Shown: positions 27,585 to 32,781 of the stretch, one piece after another
Position numbering within the stretch: position 1 is the first letter of the stretch
Layout of the letters: the number at the start of each line of letters is the position of its first letter
Source: a virus
IMG/VR virus record: IMGVR_UViG_3300046028_005384
Span: 1 to 32,781 of that record
Direction: 5' to 3' (one strand)
Length of the DNA stretch: 32,781 bases
The notes under the pieces: model-generated
The model's input: only the letters and a program-made list of their open reading frames with translations
What the model was told of the DNA's origin: nothing
Database searches by the model: none
Translations under genes and position numbers: made by a program

Positions 27585-27615
27585 CAAAAAGTGGGCGATG
27601 CCGAAACACCGCCCA
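27585..27615 (-). terminator. Intrinsic terminator after gp45
   Basis: A 9-base-pair stem (TGGGCGGTG / CATCGCCCA, one G-T pair) with a 6-base loop and CTTTTTG on the minus strand. It sits between gp45 and gp44 and may set a higher level of the clamp than of the loader by partial read-through. Confidence 0.78.
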
Positions 27616-27621
27616 TTATAA

Positions 27622-28281
27622 TCAAGCCTCGAAAGCCGAGTTGGATTCAACAGCAATCCAGTATTCTACTGTTGCACCTTTCCAGTGGCTAAGGCCCTTG
27701 GAAGAGATTGATACGTCGTAAGAACCTGGAATCAACTTCATGCAATCCGAACGGAATACCATGCGGAAGCGAGCTTCAGTTTCACCAACTTCGATACTAA
27801 ACGAATCGTTGCTAGTTCCACGTGTATCGACTGCTTGAAGCAAGATCTTACCGTTCTTACCGACGATGGCAATCTCAGGCAACTGAGAAACTGCCAACGC
27901 CTTCATCACTCTATTGAGTGCTTCTTCAGAAATCAAACAGTTGACTTCAGGATTTGGCAATTCAATCTCGCGATCTGGTGGAACGATGATCAGCGAAGGA
28001 TCAGTGACAGCGTACTGAAATCGATTGTTGCCTTCGATGAGTTCGACGTACGAATCCTTGATTTCAATCTCAGGATCATTAAACAAGGAGAGAGTGCCGA
28101 TAAACCGTGAGAGGTCATATACGGCAAAACCTTTCTCGAAGTCTTGTTTAATTGTTGCTTTTGCAAGAACAGATTTTGTACTCGAAATAGTACGAATCAC
28201 ATTTCCAGGCTTGAACATAATGTTCTTGTTAATAGCCGAGAAGTTCTTGAGTACTTGCAACGTATCATTATCTAATTTCAT
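27622..28281 (-). CDS. 45: Sliding clamp gp45
   Basis: The product is 219 residues from the ATG at 28279-28281, which has TGGAG 7 bases upstream; a longer frame begins in the promoter region. It begins MKLDNDTLQVLKNFSAINKNIMFKPGN and ends TVEYWIAVESNSAFEA, as in T4-like clamps. The ring tethers gp43 to DNA and in T4 also activates late transcription with gp33 and gp55. Length matches T4 gp45 (228). Confidence 0.92.
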   Translation of the reverse strand: MKLDNDTLQVLKNFSAINKNIMFKPGNVIRTISSTKSVLAKATIKQDFEKGFAVYDLSRFIGTLSLFNDPEIEIKDSYVELIEGNNRFQYAVTDPSLIIVPPDREIELPNPEVNCLISEEALNRVMKALAVSQLPEIAIVGKNGKILLQAVDTRGTSNDSFSIEVGETEARFRMVFRSDCMKLIPGSYDVSISSKGLSHWKGATVEYWIAVESNSAFEA

Positions 28282-28309
28282 AATAAATCTCCATATGTTC
28301 GGAATATTC

Positions 28310-28338
28310 AATATACCAACGATTGTATTAATTGTACA
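28310..28338 (-). promoter_or_regulatory. gp45 promoter, TGTACA-N17-TATATT
   Basis: TGTACA at 28333-28338, 17 bases, TATATT at 28310-28315, about 29 bases upstream of the clamp start. Confidence 0.72.
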
Positions 28339-28341
28339 CCA

Positions 28342-29316
28342 TTATTTGTTTTTACCGAGTGCAGAAGGATCTGCAGTTGCAGCTGCACCGATACGTGCAA
28401 TATCTGGTAGAGAACCACCAAAGACATACGAACCAACGTGCTTCAGTTCCATCCATGGGCAAAGCCATACATGCATACCAGCATTGCGAACCCACTGACA
28501 GAACATGTAATCTTCAGAGAGGTAGCGCTTCGAGTAATCTTTGATCAAACCATTGTTCGGATCTTTCACAAAGTCTACAATCTCTTTTGCTTTTGCTTTT
28601 GGATTCTTTTTCAAGTATTCTTCAAGCTCGGCATTGATGTTCGTACGCTTATGATCGATCGGCGTATCAAAGTAAGCCATGATTTCACGACTACCATCGA
28701 AGTGTTCTGTACGAACGTGATCAGGTTTGTAGAACTGCTGAGGATAAGCTTCTTGAAATTTCTCAAAAGTTTGGCGGCGAATCATCATGAATCCAGTTCC
28801 GGATTCAAGTACTTCGACTGGTTGACCAAGAGCAATCTCTCGGGTTTCACCTGTTGGATTGAAGACGTAATCACCAACAAACTTTTCAAGATCGTTTGGA
28901 TTTTCGTCAGCCATGCCCTTATCGACAGCAAGCTTAATCTTTTCCCAACTGATGCACTTCTTAGGATATGGACCAGCGATGATGTCGTAGTTATCTACTG
29001 ATGGATCAGGATTTTGTAGAGCAAGTAGCGCGATCACGTCATTCGGATTGAATCCAATATCAGAGTCGATGAACATCAAGTGTGTATCGCCTGAACGCAT
29101 GAACTCATCGGCGCAGTAGTTGCGTGCTCGAGTAATCAGAGACTCGTTAAACAAGAAGTAGAATCTGACTTGGATTCCGTAGTGTGTGCAGAGTGCAGAG
29201 AGATCTGCAATCGAACGTGTAAACATACCTGCGCATTGACCGCCATACATTGGTGCGGCGATGAAGAGCTTGCGCTTTCTGAGCTCTTCCATTGGAACAT
29301 TAATTTCAATACCCAT
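28342..29316 (-). CDS. GT-A-fold glycosyltransferase
   Basis: This 324-residue soluble protein has RKLFIAAPMYGGQCAGMF at the start, and FIDSDIGFNPNDV with a DSD (D84, D86) metal/nucleotide-sugar binding motif typical of GT-A glycosyltransferases. A later EDYMFCQWVRNAGMHVWLCPWMELKHVG resembles the acceptor-side end of this family. No membrane segments. Such free-standing enzymes are found in phages with modified DNA and in those that modify surfaces. Its position 3 bases before a DUF3310 gene and next to a PLP enzyme and a probable amino-acid transferase gene makes glucosylation or other sugar decoration of DNA bases a good guess. Confidence 0.82.
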   Translation of the reverse strand: MGIEINVPMEELRKRKLFIAAPMYGGQCAGMFTRSIADLSALCTHYGIQVRFYFLFNESLITRARNYCADEFMRSGDTHLMFIDSDIGFNPNDVIALLALQNPDPSVDNYDIIAGPYPKKCISWEKIKLAVDKGMADENPNDLEKFVGDYVFNPTGETREIALGQPVEVLESGTGFMMIRRQTFEKFQEAYPQQFYKPDHVRTEHFDGSREIMAYFDTPIDHKRTNINAELEEYLKKNPKAKAKEIVDFVKDPNNGLIKDYSKRYLSEDYMFCQWVRNAGMHVWLCPWMELKHVGSYVFGGSLPDIARIGAAATADPSALGKNK

Positions 29317-29318
29317 AA

Positions 29319-29780
29319 TTAATCCTTATTTTCAGTATCATGAACGTGGAGTTGCATAATTGCGTAGTGGATAACCTTCATCAGGTCCTTTCGCCATTCG
29401 GCGGGATCACCCTTACGACCGTATCGTTGAGTGTACTTCATCATATTCCCGATATTGAAACCAGTCCCATGACCAGCATCAATGATGAATTCCGTTGCTT
29501 GAAATTTATTTCGGGAATAATGCTGTTCGTAAGTAGCATCGATGTAAGACTGAATTTCTTTGATTGATTCGCCTTCATTGTATTTATACACACTGAGATG
29601 CTTCGCTGTAATTCCTGGAATAAAATTCGCGTGCGTGCCCGAAGGATTCTCAACGTACATACCTGGAGGACCATTTAATCCTGCCATACTTTCGAGCTGT
29701 GGTCCACCAGTTGGACCTTTCTTAGCGATAGATACTGTATTATCATCATTTTCATTCATTATATACTTACTAGTTTTCAT
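29319..29780 (-). CDS. DUF3310-family protein
   Basis: This 153-residue protein has the DUF3310 signature in its second half: HYSRNKFQATEFIIDAGHGTGFNIGNMMKYTQRYGRKGDPAEWRKDLMKVIHYAI (about residues 90-145). The family is common in phages and is sometimes called a nucleotide kinase, without proof. The first part is glycine/proline-rich (GPTGGPQLESMAGLNGPPGMY). The ATG at 29778-29780 overlaps the upstream stop by ATGA. A nucleotide-pool role would suit the modification genes beside it. Confidence 0.8.
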   Translation of the reverse strand: MKTSKYIMNENDDNTVSIAKKGPTGGPQLESMAGLNGPPGMYVENPSGTHANFIPGITAKHLSVYKYNEGESIKEIQSYIDATYEQHYSRNKFQATEFIIDAGHGTGFNIGNMMKYTQRYGRKGDPAEWRKDLMKVIHYAIMQLHVHDTENKD

Positions 29781-30808
29781 GCAAAGAAATCCTCTAGAGT
29801 TGCGGGTTTGTTTTCAGATAGACCAGACCACTTGCGGCCTTGCCAATGTGGGTAAGAGTTGCGAGAAAGATGTACTGACTTCGGTTTCTCCATGCATTCA
29901 AAGTCGAGCTCACCCCTCTCATTCAGAAGCGGATCAACCCATTCAATGAGGTTGACACTGCCTTGAGCACATAGCTTTCTCATCTCATCTTTAAAGACGA
30001 GACGGGCTGTGTTGCGTTGATCCCATGATCCGTAGAATGGTGTGCCTTTGTAGTAACCCGTTTTTGGAAGGACTCGCGATTCATGCTCGATAGGAAGCAA
30101 CTCGTATGCATAGACCTTTGCAAGATCGAGCTGAGAGAGTTGTTCATAGTATCTATTCGCCAAATCTCGTGTTGCTTGTTCAGGATTTGGTTGACGGCAA
30201 AGATGATGACGTACGTCGATGTTACCGAAGTAGAACTCTGCGATCTCATGTTCAGGATTAATGAAAGAACTCAATCCTTCTTTGAGTGCTCCGTGGAGAG
30301 TTTTAAAAGGAACAGAATTGACAAACCAACCGGGGCGATACATGCAAATAGCATGGCTATCACCTGCAACAACTCTATTGACAACTTCTATCTCCTTTAC
30401 TGTAATGGCAGTATCTTCAAGCTTCTTTAGATTTTCCCAATCAACGAGATGCCAATCAGGATGAATATCACCATCGAGCCGAGGCTTTAACATCTCGCTG
30501 TATTTCGGATGATCGATCCACAACGAGTAGATAGGAGCTTTCAGCTTCGAGTATCGAATCAGCTTATCGATGTTTCCATAATTCTTCATCCCTCCGAAGA
30601 GATTCAAAGAACCAAACCAATCATTGCCATGATAGGCATAGACTCGATTAAACGATTCTGGATCTGGATGAATATCACCAGTACGATCGAGGTGAACGTT
30701 ACCGAACTCAACGCTTAACTGCTCAGCATAGATGGCAGCTTGTGCTGCTCTATGTGAGTGAATATTCGAAGAGACGGGAGTGAATGGGGATGTAACTAAG
30801 ATGTTCAT
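29777..30808 (-). CDS. SGNH-hydrolase-like protein of phage modification clusters
   Basis: This 343-residue protein contains GDSH at residues 149-152, followed by YRPGW and TLHGALKEGL, then YFGNIDVRHHLCR (about 194-204) and YELLPIEHESRVLPKTGYYKGTPFYGSWDQRNTAR. The spacing of GDSx, GNID-type and late H is like SGNH/GDSL hydrolases, though I cannot fix the catalytic triad. Similar proteins occur in phages beside PLP enzymes and amino acid transferases; the role is unknown. A promoter-like TGTACA-N17-TATAAG (30816-30844) ends about 8 bases before the ATG. Confidence 0.55.
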   Translation of the reverse strand: MNILVTSPFTPVSSNIHSHRAAQAAIYAEQLSVEFGNVHLDRTGDIHPDPESFNRVYAYHGNDWFGSLNLFGGMKNYGNIDKLIRYSKLKAPIYSLWIDHPKYSEMLKPRLDGDIHPDWHLVDWENLKKLEDTAITVKEIEVVNRVVAGDSHAICMYRPGWFVNSVPFKTLHGALKEGLSSFINPEHEIAEFYFGNIDVRHHLCRQPNPEQATRDLANRYYEQLSQLDLAKVYAYELLPIEHESRVLPKTGYYKGTPFYGSWDQRNTARLVFKDEMRKLCAQGSVNLIEWVDPLLNERGELDFECMEKPKSVHLSRNSYPHWQGRKWSGLSENKPATLEDFFA

Positions 30809-30815
30809 ATTATCC

Positions 30816-30844
30816 CTTATATATCAAGTTGCCTATATTGTACA
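30816..30844 (-). promoter_or_regulatory. Early-type promoter, TGTACA-N17-TATAAG
   Basis: TGTACA at 30839-30844, 17 bases, TATAAG at 30816-30821. It lies in the last codons of the PLP-enzyme gene and would start RNA at or beside the ATG of the next gene. Confidence 0.5.
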
Positions 30845-31719
30845 TCATTTTTTAGCCAGTCGCGGTAACTATTTACGCGATCATATATCGTAGGATCATT
30901 AAGTACTGGCTCTTTGCCGACATTCCAGAACAAGATGTTCTTACCAGTATTTTTTGGAATGTATTTCCAAACCTTGCCGTCGTAAGTATCTATGCAAGGG
31001 AAAGGTGGAAGGTTCTCTGCCTTCTCGCTCTGTTGAAATGGCATCGGCTCAGAGATGACTTCGGCTCGACCGAGTTCGCCAGCTTTCAGGTTACGAGACA
31101 CTGCAACCGAATGGAACTTGGCATTTGGCCATGCGATCTGCATTGCTCGTGACAAAACACCTGTCGAGATGGCTACGTACACTTCGTCAGGTGCTTCGAT
31201 CTTTGATGCAGCCTTCACGATACCAGCAGTGACGAGTTCATGCTTCAGCCCAAGAGGAACGAAGAAGGCATCTTCTTGAGAATCTGCCCAATCTTTGGCG
31301 ATCTTGTTCAGATTTGGCATCGCAGCGATACGATGGAACGAAGCTTCTGCTCCTTGCTCGATGCAACATGCCTGATGATGAGAGATGGTTTGTGATGAAG
31401 GCATGAACAACTTTACCTTCTTATTGTGGCGTTTTGCTACATCGAGAAGCGAGACACCAGCGAGACCAGTACGAGGTTGGACATACACGATAGTCGACTG
31501 ATTGATTCTTGAGAGTAGACAATCGCCGCCGCGAACCTTCGTTCCTGTAATCAAATCGTCTCGTACGCATCGAATGCCATCGTGTATTGTTACGACTGGA
31601 TCAGGATAGGGATCAGTCCATGTCTCTGCAAGGTTGAGGTAATATTCTCTGGCTTGTTCCCATCCGTACAAGCCTACGTCTTTGTTGACTCCGTCGATAA
31701 CATGTTTGTTATGCGCCAT
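30817..31719 (-). CDS. Fold-type II PLP-dependent enzyme (threonine synthase/TrpB-like)
   Basis: This 300-residue protein has CVRDDLITGTKVRG near residues 51-64; the K61 here matches the PLP-binding lysine in the family pattern R-x-D-x...K. Later QPRTGLAGVSLLDVAKRHNKKVKLFMPSSQ resembles the substrate-loop and Rossmann part, and YVAISTGVLSRAMQIAWP the PLP phosphate site. In phages such enzymes are found beside amino acid:DNA transferases and are thought to process the amino acid attached to modified thymine. Its gene overlaps the next upstream gene by 11 bases. Confidence 0.72.
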   Translation of the reverse strand: MAHNKHVIDGVNKDVGLYGWEQAREYYLNLAETWTDPYPDPVVTIHDGIRCVRDDLITGTKVRGGDCLLSRINQSTIVYVQPRTGLAGVSLLDVAKRHNKKVKLFMPSSQTISHHQACCIEQGAEASFHRIAAMPNLNKIAKDWADSQEDAFFVPLGLKHELVTAGIVKAASKIEAPDEVYVAISTGVLSRAMQIAWPNAKFHSVAVSRNLKAGELGRAEVISEPMPFQQSEKAENLPPFPCIDTYDGKVWKYIPKNTGKNILFWNVGKEPVLNDPTIYDRVNSYRDWLKNDVQYRQLDI

Positions 31720-32716
31720 TCGTTAGCCTATCATAATTATTAGTCCGAAGAGACCATTCAATGGGATATACCCAATCATATGGGATTTGCATCGTCTGTG
31801 ACTTCACGCCAAACTTGACTGCCATATACTTATAATGCATGCACAACTTGTCTTCAAGATTGAGATAGTTGTGCGTATGAATTGGATTGGAAGGATGTGC
31901 CTTCAGATAATCCATATGCTCGACTTGCATTTTCGCTGCATCGTTCAGAGGAACATAGTCACCGAACTCGTTGATCTCGTACTTACTCTTGCTCATGAGG
32001 TTCGGACAGTCGAACACCTGACTCAGACCATCGAAGTAACCTGTACCGCCATGAAGAAACGAGTCAGGATCCACCCATTCAGGATGGCTCATGGCAACAT
32101 GTCGAGCCGCATTCTTGCAAGGATACATGGCATTACGAAATCCATACTCCTTCACAAAGATCTCGTTCAACTTCTTGGCAAACTCCATCATCGTATAAGG
32201 ACGATTACGAGAAGCAAAGATTTGATCAGCATGTATGTGAGCAAAATCATTCGGCACATCGCACAACCAATCTTTTACACTCGTATCCTTTGGATAATAG
32301 ATTTGAAAAAGATCTGATCGAGCATGCCGTTCAGTCATAAATCGAGTACGCATGGCTTCGGGACCTCCAGATCTCCATGCTCTGAAAGTCTTCCAGTGTT
32401 CATTACTAAACGAGAAGATGAGACAAGCTTCAAGCACAGTTCGAGGATCGTCGACTTCTTTCATCTCATCGACGAACGGACACTCGTGCCAATGCAAGCG
32501 ATGGCTAAACTGCTGATAGTTGTCACGAAGAAGCGAGTCGCGACGTAAGTCATACTCTCGACAGAACTCAAAGAACTTTTCAGTCCTCTCCTCTTGAGTC
32601 CAATCTTTCATCCATGATTGTTTAGGTTTACCTTTGTCGTCATACTCGACTTCGGCAATATTAGGATACTGAATATCAAACTCATGTTCACCCAGCAATT
32701 CAGTTAACAAGTTCAT
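31709..32716 (-). CDS. Probable amino acid:DNA transferase family protein (aGPT-Pplase-like)
   Basis: This 335-residue protein has no membrane segment. The pattern FRDxxLLRDNYQQFSH ... EACLIFSFSNEHWKTFRAWRSGG ... GFRNAMYPCKNAARHVAMSHPEWVDPDSFLHGGTGYFDGLSQVFDCPNLM ... LEDKLCMHYKYMAVKFG resembles the clade of phage proteins called alpha-glutamyl/putrescinyl thymine pyrophosphorylase (now amino acid:DNA transferase) that act after hydroxymethyluracil phosphorylation to add an amino acid to the base. I recognise it from sequence memory only. The neighbours (PLP enzyme, glycosyltransferase, dCMP deaminase elsewhere) agree. A different nucleic-acid enzyme is still possible. Confidence 0.55.
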   Translation of the reverse strand: MNLLTELLGEHEFDIQYPNIAEVEYDDKGKPKQSWMKDWTQEERTEKFFEFCREYDLRRDSLLRDNYQQFSHRLHWHECPFVDEMKEVDDPRTVLEACLIFSFSNEHWKTFRAWRSGGPEAMRTRFMTERHARSDLFQIYYPKDTSVKDWLCDVPNDFAHIHADQIFASRNRPYTMMEFAKKLNEIFVKEYGFRNAMYPCKNAARHVAMSHPEWVDPDSFLHGGTGYFDGLSQVFDCPNLMSKSKYEINEFGDYVPLNDAAKMQVEHMDYLKAHPSNPIHTHNYLNLEDKLCMHYKYMAVKFGVKSQTMQIPYDWVYPIEWSLRTNNYDRLTNGA

Positions 32717-32781
32717 GGACTTTAGCCTTATATTCTGCTACACTCATGCCTGCTTGCTTGAGGATAGTATCGTCTGATGCT
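32700..32781 (-). CDS. C-terminal end of a gene cut by the window edge
   Basis: The last 26 codons read ASDDTILKQAGMSVAEYKAKVHELVN and then TGA. The 3' end overlaps the start of the transferase-like gene by 17 bases, so it belongs to the same operon. Nothing more can be said. Confidence 0.55.
   Translation of the reverse strand, partial: ASDDTILKQAGMSVAEYKAKVHELVN

Noticed and set aside
29581-29588. Exact TATAAATA on the minus strand inside the DUF3310 gene
   Set aside because: It encodes the Val-Tyr-Lys-Tyr codons of the protein and is more than 260 bases from the next start, so I do not call it a promoter.

Overview
The window looks like about 33 kb of a T4-like (Straboviridae-style or marine T4-like myovirus) phage genome. 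The evidence is a complete T4-type replication set: DNA polymerase gp43, UvsX recombinase, gp41 helicase, clamp gp45, clamp loader gp44/gp62 and translational repressor RegA. There are also T4-type late promoter octamers (TATAAATA), tightly packed genes with ATGA/TAATG overlaps, many microproteins and a run of tRNA genes. The host is probably a Gram-negative bacterium, because the cargo includes outer-membrane proteins, a CsgG lipoprotein and an M15/GH19 endolysin. The companion genes (DUF3310, dCMP deaminase, glycerol-3-phosphate-type cytidylyltransferase, Hsp20, peroxiredoxin) are typical of aquatic T4-like phages. I cannot name the host. All genes but one are on the minus strand; the exception is the endolysin at 8123-9307.

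Layout, left to right. 1-2145: 5' part of a sulfotransferase gene, then small proteins including a SWIM zinc-finger protein and a two-helix membrane microprotein. 2199-2343: a promoter-to-terminator unit without a gene, a possible small RNA. 2349-8045: gp41, UvsX and gp43 with small companions. 8123-9307: endolysin. 9338-11761: Hsp20, dCMP deaminase, cytidylyltransferase, small membrane proteins and an HExxH metallopeptidase. 11821-19080: an unusual late-type operon with two small membrane proteins, CsgF, CsgG, a curlin-repeat protein, a FecR-domain protein, a large curlin-repeat protein with an extra N-terminal domain, and a CHASE2 adenylate/guanylate cyclase with all catalytic residues. 19118-21557: small membrane proteins, a Prx5 peroxiredoxin and an outer-membrane beta-barrel. 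21637-24426: seven normal tRNA genes plus one degenerate tRNA region, interleaved with microproteins and a methyltransferase. 24435-25563: phage hypotheticals. 25681-28281: RegA, gp62, a zinc-ribbon protein, gp44 and gp45. 28342-32781: a glycosyltransferase, a DUF3310 protein, an SGNH-like protein, a fold-type-II PLP enzyme and a probable amino acid:DNA transferase family protein, which together suggest DNA base hypermodification.

Three systems deserve attention. The first is the curli-type (type VIII) secretion operon with its own sensor-cyclase, which could change the infected cell's surface and cAMP level. The second is the probable DNA hypermodification cluster. The third is a uniform early-type promoter family: a palindromic TGTACA -35 box, usually exactly 17 bases, then a -10 of the form TAnnnT. 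I found about 16 copies, several joined directly to a terminator hairpin. I wrote down about fifteen short genes of roughly 37-58 codons that are easily missed.
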